Positions 37,082 to 48,619 are shown, counted from the stretch's first letter. The stretch: 64,000 bases of DNA from an uncultured Pseudoruegeria sp. (GCA_947498155.1 CANMJD010000001.1:868001-932000); one strand, 5' to 3'. Notes: generated by a model not told the origin, from the sequence alone. Program-made: numbers and translations.

Positions 37082-37957
37082 ATGTCCCGCATTATCAATT
37101 CGCTCTCCGATATTTCGCAAAACTATGACGCGCTTTTTGTGGATCTTTGGGGCTGTATGCACAACGGGCTAACCCCGTTCACAGACGCAATCAAGGCGAT
37201 GCAGACCTATCGCGCCGGGGGCGGCAAAGTCGTCTTTGTCACCAACGCCCCGCGTCACCGCGCTGCCGTGGCAACACAACTTGCCAAAATCGGCGTGCCA
37301 GAAGATTGCTGGGATTCTATCGCAACTTCAGGCGATTCCGCCCGTGCTGCGATGTATCGCGGCATCGTTGGCTCTAAGGTCTATTTCATTGGCGACGCCG
37401 ATACAGATAAGAACTTCTTTGATCCACTCGACATCATCGACGATCCGGTGGAAATCACCACTGTCCCCCTGTCGCAGGCCGAAGGCATCGTCTGTACAGG
37501 TCCGTTTGATTCCCTTGCAAACCCCGCCGTTAATCGCCCCGATTTTCTGGTCGCCAAACAGCGCGGGCTGAAATTGCTCTGTGCCAATCCCGATATCGTC
37601 GTGGATCGCGGTGAAACCCGTGAATGGTGTGCCGGTGCGCTGGCGCAGCTTTATACCGAGATGGGCGGCGAAAGCCTCTATTTCGGCAAACCCCATCCAC
37701 CGATCTATGATCTTGCCCGACGCCGGCTGGCGGCCCTTGGAACCGATGTGCCGGACAGCCGCATTCTCTGCATTGGCGATGGCATCCATACCGATGTTCA
37801 AGGTGCGCTTGGCGAAGATCTAGACAGCCTGTTCATTACCGGCGGCCTTGCCGCCGATGAAACCGGCACCGTCACCACACCGGATGCGCAAAAGCTTTCG
37901 CAGTTTCTGACCGATCAACAATTGGAGCCGACCTATTCCATCGGTTTCCTGCGATAG
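37082..37957 (+). CDS. HAD-superfamily class IIA hydrolase (TIGR01459-like)
   Basis: A 291-residue cytoplasmic phosphatase-type protein. The nucleophile motif is FVDLWGCMHNG near residue 20, motif II is VVFVTNAPRHR, and motif IV is ILCIGDGIHTDVQGA, with a class IIA cap between. Relatives include NagD and phosphoglycolate or pyridoxal phosphatases; the DLWGxxHxG start matches an alphaproteobacterial branch of unknown substrate. Confidence 0.88.
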   Translation: MSRIINSLSDISQNYDALFVDLWGCMHNGLTPFTDAIKAMQTYRAGGGKVVFVTNAPRHRAAVATQLAKIGVPEDCWDSIATSGDSARAAMYRGIVGSKVYFIGDADTDKNFFDPLDIIDDPVEITTVPLSQAEGIVCTGPFDSLANPAVNRPDFLVAKQRGLKLLCANPDIVVDRGETREWCAGALAQLYTEMGGESLYFGKPHPPIYDLARRRLAALGTDVPDSRILCIGDGIHTDVQGALGEDLDSLFITGGLAADETGTVTTPDAQKLSQFLTDQQLEPTYSIGFLR

Positions 37958-37997
37958 CCAGCACTCACCGCGCAAGAAAATTCCGCCACCGATCCGA

Positions 37998-38020
37998 TGT
38001 TTGTTTTATAATTACAAACA
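37998..38020 (+). promoter_or_regulatory. Operator over a -10 box upstream of the MaoC gene
   Basis: TGTTTGT-TTTATAATT-ACAAACA is a perfect 7-bp inverted repeat with 9 bases between, and the spacer holds the consensus -10 TATAAT (38007-38012), 62 bases before the MaoC start. A repressor bound here would block the promoter. Confidence 0.5.
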
Positions 38021-38081
38021 GGATTGCGCCACATCCCATTCTCGGCTATGCTGCACTGCAGTATAACTGGGAAACGTGACA

Positions 38082-38525
38082 ATGTTGGACAATTTGCCCC
38101 GAGGCACCATTTGCATCGAAGACCTTGAAATAGGCATGGTCCGGTCGCTGCGCAAAACGGTGACCGATCGCGACATCGAACTCTTTGCCGAGGTCTCGAC
38201 CGATCGCAATCCCGTGCATCTGGATGATGCCTATGCGCAGGACACCATATTTGAAGGCCGCATTGCCCATGGCATGCTGACCGCTGGCCTGATTTCCGCC
38301 GTCATCGGAGAGCAACTCCCCGGTCATGGCACGGTCTATCTTGGACAGTCGCTGCGGTTTCTGGCCCCTGTGCGCCCCGGCGATACTGTTTTGGCAGAAG
38401 TCGAAGTCCTTGACATCGACCATGCCAAACGGCGGGTCAAACTGGACACCCGTTGCCTGATCGACGGCAAACCGGTGCTTAAGGGCGAAGCCAGCGTTCT
38501 TGCCCCCAGCCGCAAGTTCGACTGA
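38082..38525 (+). CDS. MaoC family dehydratase (hot-dog fold)
   Basis: A 147-residue protein with the (R)-enoyl-CoA hydratase signature DRNPVHLDDAYA (D-x4-H, catalytic Asp and His) and FEGRIAHGMLTAGL. It probably hydrates trans-2-enoyl-CoA to the (R)-3-hydroxy product, linking beta-oxidation to polyhydroxyalkanoate or fatty-acid routes; substrate not proven. The ATG at 38082 has GGGA about 10 bases upstream; a GTG two codons earlier is possible. Confidence 0.9.
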   Translation: MLDNLPRGTICIEDLEIGMVRSLRKTVTDRDIELFAEVSTDRNPVHLDDAYAQDTIFEGRIAHGMLTAGLISAVIGEQLPGHGTVYLGQSLRFLAPVRPGDTVLAEVEVLDIDHAKRRVKLDTRCLIDGKPVLKGEASVLAPSRKFD

Positions 38526-38646
38526 ACGGCCAAACGCCCCCGCAGATCGGGGCAAACACCCCACGCCACTATAAAATTCGTGATCTTAGGGTCATTCAAA
38601 CGCGGATCATCTTGCGCGCCAAACATTCTAAGGCTAGGCCAAGATC

Positions 38647-39585
38647 ATGCGCATTGTCAGAGATTATCAATACACCGAACCGGCCGAACGCGGCGCCATT
38701 GCCGCCATCGGAAATTTTGATGGCGTGCATATCGGCCATCAAACCGTCATCGAGCGCACAAAGGCGCTCGCAGCAGCGGCCGGCGCACCCGCCGCCATTC
38801 TGACCTTTGAGCCCCACCCCCGTGATTTTTTCGCCCCCGAGGCCCCGCCTTTCCGGCTGATGAATGCGGCCTCTAAAGCCCACCGTCTGGAAAAGCTCAA
38901 CCTCGACATTCTCTACGAACTCAGCTTCAACACAGCCCTCTCGACCCTGACCGCAGAAGCCTTTGCCAAACAGGTACTGGCAGAGGGCTTGGGCCTCAAA
39001 GGGGTCGTGGTCGGAGCTGATTTCTGCTTTGGCAGAGGGCGCAGCGGGACGGTTGCGGATCTGAAACGGTATGGCGCGCAATACGGTTTTGCCGTCCATG
39101 TCATCGATCTGGTGCAAACAGAAAACGCCGAAGTCAGCTCGACCAACATCCGCACAGCACTGGCAGAGGGGCGCCCCGAAGAGGCTGCCCATATGCTGGG
39201 CCACCTACACCGGATCGAAGGCAAGGTCATTCGCGGCGATCAACGGGGCCGTGAGTTGGGCTACCCGACAGCCAATATGTCAATCGACGGGCTGCATCCG
39301 CCAAAATTCGGCGTCTATGCGGTGCGGGTTGATGTTCTGGATGGCCCCCATAGTGGCAGCTATATCGGCGCTTCTTCGGTTGGGGTGCGGCCGATGTTTG
39401 GCATCAACACCCCCAATATCGAAACCTTTCTGTTTGATTTCAAAGGTGATCTTTACGGCAGCGCACTTTCGGTTGCGCTGGTACAATACCTGCGCCCCGA
39501 GGCCAAATTTGACTCCCTGCAGGCACTGATCGATCAAATGGAAATAGATTGCAAAAAAGCCCGCCAGATTTTGCAGGGTCACTAA
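38647..39585 (+). CDS. ribF: Bifunctional riboflavin kinase / FAD synthetase RibF
   Basis: Makes FMN and then FAD from riboflavin. The 312-residue product has the N-terminal nucleotidyltransferase site IGNFDGVHIGHQTVI near residue 22, the VVVGADFCFGRGRSG loop, SSTNIR, then the C-terminal kinase domain with GRELGYPTANM and the GVYAVRV barrel. Length is normal. First of a plus-strand run with the YcgN-like and aldolase genes. Confidence 0.97.
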   Translation: MRIVRDYQYTEPAERGAIAAIGNFDGVHIGHQTVIERTKALAAAAGAPAAILTFEPHPRDFFAPEAPPFRLMNAASKAHRLEKLNLDILYELSFNTALSTLTAEAFAKQVLAEGLGLKGVVVGADFCFGRGRSGTVADLKRYGAQYGFAVHVIDLVQTENAEVSSTNIRTALAEGRPEEAAHMLGHLHRIEGKVIRGDQRGRELGYPTANMSIDGLHPPKFGVYAVRVDVLDGPHSGSYIGASSVGVRPMFGINTPNIETFLFDFKGDLYGSALSVALVQYLRPEAKFDSLQALIDQMEIDCKKARQILQGH

Positions 39586-39666
39586 CCGCTACTTTGTTCC
39601 AGAAATATCCCCGCCTGAGGCATCCTTCTCTTTTTGCTTCCCGCGCGCCACACAAGGGAGCCGACC

Positions 39667-40137
39667 ATGAACGACCCAATCCAACGCAAAGGTCTGCGCC
39701 CCAAATTCTGGGAACGCCACGATTTGCGCCAACTAACCCCCACCGAATGGGAAGCCCTTTGTGACGGTTGTGGGAAATGCTGTCTCAATAAACTCGAAGA
39801 TGCCGACACCGGCGAAGTCGCCCTGACTCGCGTCGCTTGCCGACTGCTTGATGATGAAACCTGCCGCTGCGCGCAATATGACATCCGCAAACAGTTTGTG
39901 CCCGAATGTGTGGTGCTGACCCCGGATACCCTCCCCGAGATTGCCTATTGGATGCCCACAACTTGCGCCTACCGGTTGCTGAACGATGGCAAACCGCTTC
40001 CTGAATGGCACCCGCTGATCACCGGAACGCCAGAGTCGGTGCATGAGGCCGGTGTGTCGGTACGCGGCTGGACGGTGCCGGAATTTGAAATTCCCGAAGA
40101 AGACTGGGAAGACCACATCATCGAGGAGCCGACCTGA
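39667..40137 (+). CDS. YcgN-family cysteine cluster protein
   Basis: A 156-residue protein with a Cys pattern typical of UPF0260/YcgN: ALCDGCGKCCLNKL near residue 38, then CRLLDDETCRCAQY and the single Cys in TTCAYRLL. The clustered cysteines could hold zinc or an Fe-S cluster; function unknown. AGGGAG precedes the ATG at 39667. The stop overlaps the next start (TGATG). Confidence 0.9.
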   Translation: MNDPIQRKGLRPKFWERHDLRQLTPTEWEALCDGCGKCCLNKLEDADTGEVALTRVACRLLDDETCRCAQYDIRKQFVPECVVLTPDTLPEIAYWMPTTCAYRLLNDGKPLPEWHPLITGTPESVHEAGVSVRGWTVPEFEIPEEDWEDHIIEEPT

Positions 40138-41177
40138 TGGATTTTGCCTCTGACAATACCGCGCCTGTCCACCCGGCCGTGATGCACGCTTTGCAACAGG
40201 CCAACGCCGGTCATATGGCTTCCTATGGCGCTGACGCCCTGATGCAAGAGGTCACAGAGCAGATCCGCAACATCTTTGAAGCGCCCGACGCAAAGGTGTT
40301 TCTGGTCGCCACGGGCACGGCCGCCAATGCCCTGATCCTGTCGACGCTAGCCGCGCCCTACAGCACGATTTTCTGCGCCCGACATGCCCATATCCAAGAG
40401 GATGAATGCAACGCACCGGAATTTTACACCGGTGGAGCCAAGCTGACACTGTTGCCCGGAGAGGACGCTAAGATTGATCCTGACGGCTTGCGCCGCGCCC
40501 TTGACGCCGAGGAAAACCGCTTCCCCCACGGGCCGACCTATGGCGCCTTGTCGCTGACACAGGCCACCGAACGGGGGGCCAATTATACCGTCGCCGAAAT
40601 CAGCGCCCTCTGTGCGCTGGCCAAAGACGCCGCGATGCCGGTGCATATGGATGGCGCGCGCTTTGCCAATGCGCTGGTGAAACTGGGCTGCAGCCCGGCT
40701 GAAATGACATGGAAAGCCGGTGTGACCGCCCTAAGTTTCGGCGGCACCAAAAACGGGCTGATGGGGGTAGAGGCCGTGGTGTTCTTTGATCCGCACCATG
40801 CGCAGGATTTTGAGCTGCGGCGCAAACGCGGAGGGCATCTGTTTTCCAAGAACCGGTTTCTATCCGCTCAAATGCTGGCCTATCTGACCGACGATCTCTG
40901 GCTCACCCTTGCAACCAAGGCCAATACCCGCATGGCGCGGCTTGCTGCCGGGCTTGCGGACAATCCTGCCGTGACCCTCTTGCATCCTGCCGATGTGAAT
41001 ATGGCCTTTGCCCAATGGTCCGATAGCACCGATCAGCACCTGCAACACAACGGGGCGCAGTACAGCCATATCCATCTGGCAGAGACCCCAAAAGGTCATG
41101 TCACCGCGCGCATGGTCACCGACTGGTCAACGACAGATGCAGAAATCGACGGTTTTCTGGCCGCGCTCAAAGGATGA
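40137..41177 (+). CDS. ltaE: Low-specificity L-threonine aldolase
   Basis: PLP enzyme splitting L-threonine (and allo-threonine) to glycine and acetaldehyde. The 346-residue product has the N-terminal DNTAPVHPAV, the substrate His in the ARHAHIQEDECNAPEF region, the cofactor-binding PVHMDGARFANAL, and the Schiff-base Lys in LSFGGTKNG. It is translationally coupled to the YcgN-like gene by a one-base overlap. Confidence 0.93.
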   Translation: MDFASDNTAPVHPAVMHALQQANAGHMASYGADALMQEVTEQIRNIFEAPDAKVFLVATGTAANALILSTLAAPYSTIFCARHAHIQEDECNAPEFYTGGAKLTLLPGEDAKIDPDGLRRALDAEENRFPHGPTYGALSLTQATERGANYTVAEISALCALAKDAAMPVHMDGARFANALVKLGCSPAEMTWKAGVTALSFGGTKNGLMGVEAVVFFDPHHAQDFELRRKRGGHLFSKNRFLSAQMLAYLTDDLWLTLATKANTRMARLAAGLADNPAVTLLHPADVNMAFAQWSDSTDQHLQHNGAQYSHIHLAETPKGHVTARMVTDWSTTDAEIDGFLAALKG

Positions 41178-41199
41178 ACCCCGACGCGGCCAGCCCTGA

Positions 41200-41802
41200 T
41201 TATGCTGACAGCGCGACCAGATGTGCATCCAGATCGTCAAGCCTGTCCTGCCCCCAGAACCGTTCATCGCCCACGACATAAAACGGCGCACCAAATGCGC
41301 CCGCCGCGACTGCGTCGTCCAGATTGCGGGCATAGGTTTCCGCCCCGACCAGAAGACCTGAATGGGCCAGCGCCGGATCAAAACCTGCCGCCTTCAGGCA
41401 GCTTTCGATGACGTCATCCTGTGCAATATCTTTATCCTCGGCCCAGACTGCGCGCGTAAACCCGTGGGCCAAAGCCCCCAAATCCCCGCCTCCGGCCTTT
41501 TGGGCGGCGATAAACGCATAGGAAGACGGCGCTGGATTGGTCGGGAAATGAGCTGGCTTCATATTAAAGGGCAACCCGCTTTTGGCGGCTTGGCGGCGCA
41601 TTTCCTGCAGGCGGTATTCCTGCCGCGACGGGTGCCGATCCTTGGGCGGCTGCCCGCCGGTGCGCCCGAACAACCCCATCAGATCAAGAGGTTTATAATT
41701 GATATCCGCCCCCCGGCGTGCGGCAATTTTCTCTAGCCGCAAGCCTGCCAGATAGGTAAACGGCGAAAATGTCGCGAAGTAGTAGTCAATCGTGGTCATC
41801 AT
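41200..41802 (-). CDS. DsbA-fold isomerase, 2-hydroxychromene-2-carboxylate isomerase-like
   Basis: A 200-residue thioredoxin-fold protein of the KappaGST/HCCA isomerase type. It starts IDYYFATFSPFTYLAGLRLE, where related enzymes have a Ser/Pro at the active site in place of CxxC, and ends FGAPFYVVGDERFWGQDRLDDL, typical of the family. Such proteins take part in breakdown of naphthalene-like compounds or act as glutathione transferases; the true substrate is unclear. AAGGA precedes the tandem ATGs at 41802 and 41799. Convergent with ltaE. Confidence 0.85.
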   Translation of the reverse strand: MMTTIDYYFATFSPFTYLAGLRLEKIAARRGADINYKPLDLMGLFGRTGGQPPKDRHPSRQEYRLQEMRRQAAKSGLPFNMKPAHFPTNPAPSSYAFIAAQKAGGGDLGALAHGFTRAVWAEDKDIAQDDVIESCLKAAGFDPALAHSGLLVGAETYARNLDDAVAAGAFGAPFYVVGDERFWGQDRLDDLDAHLVALSA

Positions 41803-41923
41803 GCATTCCTTATGCGGCCAGAGAACTTTGCAAGAGCCTAGAGGGGTGGTAAGCGGTGTCAACGCGCCGAATCTGAAAAACCCATCTGAAATACCCCTGC
41901 TCTGACGAAAGAAAGCTGCTGCC

Positions 41924-42943
41924 ATGCCCACCCTTACTGAGCCAAAACTGATCTCTGGTAACGCAAACCCCCCCCTTGCCAAAGCCGTCGCCCGCCGCAT
42001 GTCCATGCATCGCGGCATGAGCGTTGGTCTGGTCGATGCGCGGGTAGAGCGTTTTAACGACGGCGAGATATTTGTCGAAGTTTTCGAAAATGTGCGTGGC
42101 GAGGATATGTTTATTATCCAGCCGACCTCCAATCCGGCCAATGACAATCTGATGGAACTGCTGATCATTGCCGATGCGCTGCGCCGCTCGTCTGCGGGCC
42201 GTATCACCGCTGTGATCCCCTATTTCGGCTATGCCCGTCAGGACCGCCGGATGAAAGCCCGCACACCGATTTCGGCAAAGCTGGTTGCCAATCTGTTGAC
42301 CGAAGCCGGGGTAGAGCGGGTTTTGACCATGGATCTCCATGCCACGCAGATTCAGGGCTTCTTTGATATTCCGGTGGATAACCTTTACGCCGCGCCGATC
42401 TTTGCGCTCGACATCATGCATCACTTCAAAGACCGCATGGATGAATTGATGGTGGTCTCGCCGGATGTGGGCGGCGTTGCCCGCGCCCGCGAGCTGGCCA
42501 AGCGCATCAACTCCCCTCTGTCGATCGTGGACAAACGCCGCGAGAAGGCTGGTGAAGTTGCGGAAATGACCGTCATCGGTGATGTCACAGACAAAGTCTG
42601 CCTGATCGTGGATGACCTTTGCGACACGGCGGGCACGCTGTGCAAAGCGGCTGATCTTTTGATCGAGAAAGGCGCAAAAGAAGTGCACAGCTATATCTCG
42701 CACGGCGTTCTTTCCGGCCCTGCCGTGCCGCGGATTACTTCTTCGAGTATGAAAAGCCTGGTGATTACAGACACGATCCAAGCCACAGAAGCGGTTAAGA
42801 ACGCAGAAAACATCCGCATCGTGCCCACCGCGCCGATCTTTGCCCAAGCAATTCTGAACACTTGGAATGGTACCTCGGTATCTTCCCTGTTTGAACTGGA
42901 CACGCTGGGGCCGATCTATGAAGGTCTTTATTCCGGTCAATAA
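41924..42943 (+). CDS. prs: Ribose-phosphate pyrophosphokinase (PRPP synthase)
   Basis: Makes PRPP from ribose 5-phosphate and ATP for nucleotides, His and Trp. The 339-residue product has [11 protein letters not shown], the FGYARQDRR loop, [35 protein letters not shown] and the PRPP loop [13 protein letters not shown]. Slightly longer than the common 310-320, with an extra N-terminus. Divergent from the isomerase gene. Confidence 0.97.
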   Translation: MPTLTEPKLISGNANPPLAKAVARRMSMHRGMSVGLVDARVERFNDGEIFVEVFENVRGEDMFIIQPTSNPANDNLMELLIIADALRRSSAGRITAVIPYFGYARQDRRMKARTPISAKLVANLLTEAGVERVLTMDLHATQIQGFFDIPVDNLYAAPIFALDIMHHFKDRMDELMVVSPDVGGVARARELAKRINSPLSIVDKRREKAGEVAEMTVIGDVTDKVCLIVDDLCDTAGTLCKAADLLIEKGAKEVHSYISHGVLSGPAVPRITSSSMKSLVITDTIQATEAVKNAENIRIVPTAPIFAQAILNTWNGTSVSSLFELDTLGPIYEGLYSGQ

Positions 42944-42947
42944 TACA

Positions 42948-42976
42948 AAAATGGCTCCGCATTCGCGGAGCCGTCT
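42948..42976. terminator. Terminator between prs and the second H-lectin gene
   Basis: GGCTCCGC-ATTC-GCGGAGCC is a perfect 8-bp stem between converging genes. The plus-strand tail is only moderately T-rich (GTCTATTT), while the A-run before it gives TTTTT on the minus strand, so it may act in both directions. Confidence 0.75.
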
Positions 42977-43015
42977 ATTTCTGAATAAGCGGGCTGTGCC
43001 GGTTTTAAACCGCCC

Positions 43016-43366
43016 CTATTCAACATCCCAATCATCATCATCCTGCATTTCGCCAAAGGCGATCCAATCGGCACGCGCGCGCGCGACGCGGGTGTCCCCC
43101 CATGTGCGAAACACGATGGCAAACCCCTCTCGGTTCACCATTTCCGCAGAAATATCCGCGCGTTGGTTGGTATCCTTGTCAAAATCCCACATCGAAATCG
43201 ACACATGCACCAGCGGTTTTCGCGAGAAAGGGTGATCAAACGTGACGATCTGACGGAATTCGCGCGCGCCCGTTCCGGTCCACATAATGCCGTCATGCTG
43301 GTAGTCTGAAAACAGGTTTGTCGAGCCCTGCTCCACACCAATATTGTGCGTCTGAAATTTATTCAT
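43016..43366 (-). CDS. H-type lectin domain protein, copy 2
   Basis: A 116-residue protein that is almost all H-type lectin domain: GIMWTGTGAREFRQIVTF, then PLVHVSISMWDF and EGFAIVFRTWGDTRVARARADWIAFG, with an acidic tail (MQDDDDWDVE). No signal peptide. It is paralogous to the 33919-34368 gene but lacks that one's N-terminal extension. It sits downstream of the atp operon, past the operon's terminator. Role unknown. Confidence 0.8.
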   Translation of the reverse strand: MNKFQTHNIGVEQGSTNLFSDYQHDGIMWTGTGAREFRQIVTFDHPFSRKPLVHVSISMWDFDKDTNQRADISAEMVNREGFAIVFRTWGDTRVARARADWIAFGEMQDDDDWDVE

Positions 43367-43433
43367 TGGTCTTCATTGCTTAGTACTTCCTCTGCGATAC
43401 GGGAGAAACGTGCAAAAACAAAGGGCAAAATGT

Positions 43434-43463
43434 GAAAAGACCCCGCCGAGGCGAGGTCTTTTC
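43434..43463 (-). terminator. Intrinsic terminator of the atp operon
   Basis: Minus strand AAGACCTCGCC/GGCGGGGTCTT pairs over 11 bp with one G-U pair, flanked by AAAA/TTTT, 29 bases past atpC. Confidence 0.88.
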
Positions 43464-43491
43464 GATGTCAAATAAGGCAAGAAAAGCCAGA

Positions 43492-43887
43492 TCAGTCCAT
43501 TGCATCCATAAGAGCAACCAGATCAGACACGAATTTCTCGGCCCCGTCTTTCTCTTCGGCGGCGACGGATTCCACTTTGGCGCGCGCCTCAGACAGAACA
43601 TCTTCCAGATCGGATTTGCTTACGTCAGACCCGGCGTGGGCCCGCTCTGCAATTACCGATACGGAATCAGCCGTAACCTCAACAAATCCCCCCACCACGA
43701 CGAAGTCTTTTTCGCCGTCGGCAGATTGCACCCGGACAACGCCCGGACGCAGCGAGGTAATGACCGGGCTGTGGCCCGGCATGGCGGTCATGTCGCCATC
43801 TGCCCCTGGGATCTGCACTTCTTTCGCCGCGAACGAAGCAAGGCTCCGTTCGGGCGATACCAGATCAAATTGCATGGTGTCAGCCAT
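43492..43887 (-). CDS. atpC: ATP synthase epsilon subunit
   Basis: Central-stalk subunit of F1 that couples rotation and can inhibit hydrolysis. The 131-residue product has the N-terminal beta-sandwich (MQFDLVSPERSLASF, GDMTAMPGHSPVITSLRPG, FVVVGGFVEV) and a shorter helical C-terminus. Last gene of atpHAGDC. Confidence 0.96.
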   Translation of the reverse strand: MADTMQFDLVSPERSLASFAAKEVQIPGADGDMTAMPGHSPVITSLRPGVVRVQSADGEKDFVVVGGFVEVTADSVSVIAERAHAGSDVSKSDLEDVLSEARAKVESVAAEEKDGAEKFVSDLVALMDAMD

Positions 43888-43907
43888 GTGTTAGGCCTCC
43901 TTCCAGC

Positions 43908-45350
<1,443 letters not shown>

Positions 45351-46220
45351 TTAAAGCGCTTCTGCGCCTGAAATGATTTCGATAAGCTCGCTGGTGATCA
45401 CAGCCTGACGGGAGCGGTTATACTCGATTGTCAGACGGTCGATCATCTCGCCCGCGTTCCGTGTTGCGTTGTCCATTGCAGACATTCGTGCACCCTGCTC
45501 GGATGCGCCGTTCTCTAGGAGAGCGGTGAAAATCTGGGTGGCAACACCCCGCGGCAACAAATCAGCCAGAATGGCTTCTTCGCTGGGCTCATAGTCGTAA
45601 AGCGTGCTCGCTTCCGCGGTCTCTTCGAAAGAGGCCGGGACGATCTGCTGCGCAGTGGGCACCTGACTGATCACGCTTTCGAAACGATTGTAGAAAATCG
45701 TCGCCACGTCGAACTCACCACCGTCAAAGCGCTTCAGAATGCCACCGGCAATCTCTGCTGCATTGGTATAACCAACACGTTTGACTTCAGTCAGATCCAC
45801 ATGGTCGATCATCAAATCGCCGAATTCACGCTTCAGCTGGTCGCGTCCCTTTTTGCCGACTGTCAGAATTTTGACAGTCTTGCCTTTGGCCTGCAGCGTT
45901 TCCGCGTGCTGACGTGCCAGCTTGGCAATAGAGGAGTTGAACCCGCCACAGAGACCACGCTCGGCAGTCAGAACCACCAGAAGGTGGACCTGATCCGAAC
46001 CGGTTCCCGAAAGCAGCTTCGGTGCACTATCTGAACCGCCGGCAGCCGCCGCCAATCCACCCAGAACGGCACTCATCCGCTCTGCATAAGGCCGTCCTGC
46101 TTCCGCAGCCTCCTGGGCACGGCGGAGTTTAGCCGCCGCAACCATTTGCATGGCCTTTGTGATCTTCCGAGTGTTTTTAACACTCTCGATCCTGTTTTTT
46201 AGGTCCTTTAGGCTTGGCAT
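45351..46220 (-). CDS. atpG: ATP synthase gamma subunit
   Basis: Rotor shaft of F1. The 289-residue product starts [31 protein letters not shown], the conserved N-terminal helix, and ends with the [16 protein letters not shown] / [19 protein letters not shown] helix. Between alpha and beta genes as usual. Confidence 0.97.
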   Translation of the reverse strand: MPSLKDLKNRIESVKNTRKITKAMQMVAAAKLRRAQEAAEAGRPYAERMSAVLGGLAAAAGGSDSAPKLLSGTGSDQVHLLVVLTAERGLCGGFNSSIAKLARQHAETLQAKGKTVKILTVGKKGRDQLKREFGDLMIDHVDLTEVKRVGYTNAAEIAGGILKRFDGGEFDVATIFYNRFESVISQVPTAQQIVPASFEETAEASTLYDYEPSEEAILADLLPRGVATQIFTALLENGASEQGARMSAMDNATRNAGEMIDRLTIEYNRSRQAVITSELIEIISGAEAL

Positions 46221-46242
46221 ATGCTCTTTCCTTAAGGGCTAA

Positions 46243-47781
46243 TTAAGCGAAATCTGCTGCGAACTCGTCGAGCGCCGCTGCGATCTTATCGGCCAGCTCA
46301 CCTTTAACCTTACGGTCGTTGTTGGTGATGTCGGCCAGAAGGTCAGCGTGTTTCTGACGCAGGTGGTTCAGCAGACCAGCTTCAAAGCGGCCCACTTCGG
46401 AAACCGCGATTTTGTCGAGGTAGCCTTTGGTGCCTGCGTAGATCACACATACGATTTCAGCATTGGTCAGCGGTGCGTACTGAGGCTGTTTCATCAGCTC
46501 GGTCAAACGAGCACCGCGGTTCAGCAGGGCCTGTGTCGACGCATCCAGATCGGAACCGAACTGCGCAAAGGCAGCCATTTCGCGATACTGGGCCAATTCC
46601 AGTTTAACCGGACCAGCAACAGATTTCATCGCATCCGTCTGAGCAGAAGAGCCCACACGCGATACCGACAGACCTGTGTTCACAGCTGGGCGGATACCTT
46701 GGAAGAACAATTCTGTTTCCAGGAAGATCTGACCGTCGGTGATCGAAATCACGTTGGTTGGAATAAACGCGGAAACGTCCCCACCTTGGGTTTCGATGAT
46801 CGGCAGCGCGGTCAAGGAACCGGAACCGTTGTCTTCGTTCAGCTTCGCGGAACGTTCCAGCAAACGGGAGTGCAGATAGAAAACGTCACCAGGATAAGCT
46901 TCACGGCCGGGTGGACGACGCAGCAGCAGGGACATCTGACGATAAGACACAGCCTGTTTGGACAAGTCATCATAGATGATCAGCGCATGACGGCCGTTGT
47001 CACGGAAGTGCTCGGCCATCGCGGTTGCGGCATAGGGAGCCAGGAACTGCATAGGCGCAGGATCGGAAGCAGTCGCAGCGACAACGATCGAATAGTCAAT
47101 CGCGCCGGTTTCTTCCAGTTTACGCACCAACTGTGCCACGGTGGACCGTTTTTGGCCGATCGCAACATAGATACAATACAATTTTTTGCCTTCGTCGTCG
47201 CCAGCGGCTTCGTTGTAGGACTTCTGGTTCAGAATGGTATCCAGCGCGATGGCTGTTTTACCGGTCTGACGGTCACCAATGATCAGCTCACGCTGGCCAC
47301 GGCCAACGGGGATCATCGCGTCAACAGATTTCAGACCTGTTGCCATTGGTTCGTGAACCGATTTACGCGGGATAATGCCTGGCGCTTTGGAGTCAGCAAC
47401 CAAACGCTTGGAAGCGTTGATCGGACCTTTGCCGTCGATTGGGTTACCCAGACCGTCAACAACGCGACCCAGCAGCTCGTCACCAGCAGGAACGTCCACA
47501 ATGGAGTTGGTCCGCTTAACGACGTCGCCTTCTTTGATGTCACGGTCAGAACCGAAGATAACAACACCAACGTTGTCCGATTCAAGGTTCAAGGCCATGC
47601 CCTGAATTCCACCGGGGAATTCGACCATTTCGCCCGCCTGGACGTTGTCGAGCCCGTAAACGCGCGCAATACCGTCACCAACGGAAAGCACACGGCCCAC
47701 TTCAGCAACTTCGGCTTCTTGCCCGAAGTTTTTAATCTGGTCCTTAAGGATCGCAGAAATTTCGGCAGCTTGGATGCCCAT
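46243..47781 (-). CDS. atpA: ATP synthase alpha subunit
   Basis: Non-catalytic nucleotide-binding subunit of F1. The 512-residue product has the P-loop [14 protein letters not shown], the Arg finger in [13 protein letters not shown], and the full length of the family. It shares one base with the atpH stop. Confidence 0.98.
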   Translation of the reverse strand: MGIQAAEISAILKDQIKNFGQEAEVAEVGRVLSVGDGIARVYGLDNVQAGEMVEFPGGIQGMALNLESDNVGVVIFGSDRDIKEGDVVKRTNSIVDVPAGDELLGRVVDGLGNPIDGKGPINASKRLVADSKAPGIIPRKSVHEPMATGLKSVDAMIPVGRGQRELIIGDRQTGKTAIALDTILNQKSYNEAAGDDEGKKLYCIYVAIGQKRSTVAQLVRKLEETGAIDYSIVVAATASDPAPMQFLAPYAATAMAEHFRDNGRHALIIYDDLSKQAVSYRQMSLLLRRPPGREAYPGDVFYLHSRLLERSAKLNEDNGSGSLTALPIIETQGGDVSAFIPTNVISITDGQIFLETELFFQGIRPAVNTGLSVSRVGSSAQTDAMKSVAGPVKLELAQYREMAAFAQFGSDLDASTQALLNRGARLTELMKQPQYAPLTNAEIVCVIYAGTKGYLDKIAVSEVGRFEAGLLNHLRQKHADLLADITNNDRKVKGELADKIAAALDEFAADFA

Positions 47782-48341
47782 TATCCGACCTCTTTCATAG
47801 CATTCTGGAGCTTACTGAGCTTCGAGCTGATCGAGGTATCGATCATCCGGGAGCCCACTTTAACGACGAGACCGCCAATGAGAGAGTCATCAACGGCAAC
47901 ATTCAAATTCACATCTTTTCCGACGGAAGCCTTAAGCGCCTTGGACAGGCCCTCTTCTTGGGCTTTTGTCAGCTTCTTGGCAGAAACCACATCGGCAGTC
48001 ACTTCGCCTTTTTCTTCGGCAATCAGACCCTTGAGTTGGGTCAGAAACTGCGGAAGGACAAAAAGGCGGCGTTTGGTTGCCAAAAGACGCAGCACGTTCC
48101 GCATATTCCGACGCAAACCCATTTTTGTAGCGATTGCGCCGATAGCCTGTTCTTGGGCCTCGCGGCTGTACAGCGGCGAATGGATCAGATCGCGCAATTC
48201 GGCGCTTTCTGACAGTGCGGTTTCCAGATCAGCCACATTGGCCTCAAACTCTGGAATTTTTTTGGCCTCTTTGGCCAAGTCAAACGCGGCAGTTGCATAC
48301 CGTAATGCAATGCCGGAGGAGATCGAAGCTGGTTCGGACAC
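47781..48341 (-). CDS. atpH: ATP synthase delta subunit
   Basis: Joins F1 to the peripheral stalk. The 186-residue product starts [25 protein letters not shown] and has the C-terminal [22 protein letters not shown] motif. I take the GTG at 48341, with GGAAGG six bases before it; another GTG two codons upstream lies on top of that site. First gene of the F1 operon; F0 genes are elsewhere, as usual in this group. Confidence 0.95.
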   Translation of the reverse strand: MSEPASISSGIALRYATAAFDLAKEAKKIPEFEANVADLETALSESAELRDLIHSPLYSREAQEQAIGAIATKMGLRRNMRNVLRLLATKRRLFVLPQFLTQLKGLIAEEKGEVTADVVSAKKLTKAQEEGLSKALKASVGKDVNLNVAVDDSLIGGLVVKVGSRMIDTSISSKLSKLQNAMKEVG

Positions 48342-48433
48342 GTCCACCCTTCCGATGTCTGAGCCCTGTCATTACCGAAGAAGCAATTACAGGGCAGGCT
48401 AAGGAGCGCGCATGTTCACATACACGTTAAAAT

Positions 48434-48485
48434 CGGAGGCGGTGTAGCAGAGGTTATCTCACCTCGCAACAGCGTTGAGCCTCCG
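48434..48485 (-). promoter_or_regulatory. Nested stem in the atp leader
   Basis: Minus strand: outer stem CGGAGGC/GCCTCCG (48479-48485/48434-48440) with an inner GAGGT/ACCTC hairpin, loop GAGATA (48448-48467). It lies about 95 bases before atpH and could be a 5' structure of the operon. Confidence 0.35.
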
Positions 48486-48619
48486 AATGGCCTCTGAAAA
48501 CGCTTTAAAAAGCTAACGAGCGCAAACTTTGGCAAGAAGCGCGGCCAATTGTCCCAATTTTATGCGGCAGCGCGGCATCCGGATCGAATCTTATCGCGCC
48601 TCGGCCAAAGCGCGGTAAA

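Noticed and set aside
46348-48402. Long plus-strand reading frame of 684 codons across atpA and atpH
   Set aside because: It is opposite two clear ATP synthase genes, has no family motifs and is rich in His, Arg and Phe as expected from reading the reverse of a coding strand.
48342-48619. Search for a tRNA or small gene between atpH and the methyltransferase
   Set aside because: No cloverleaf or TTCGANTC T-arm in place; the GGATCGAATC near 48580 has no partner arms.
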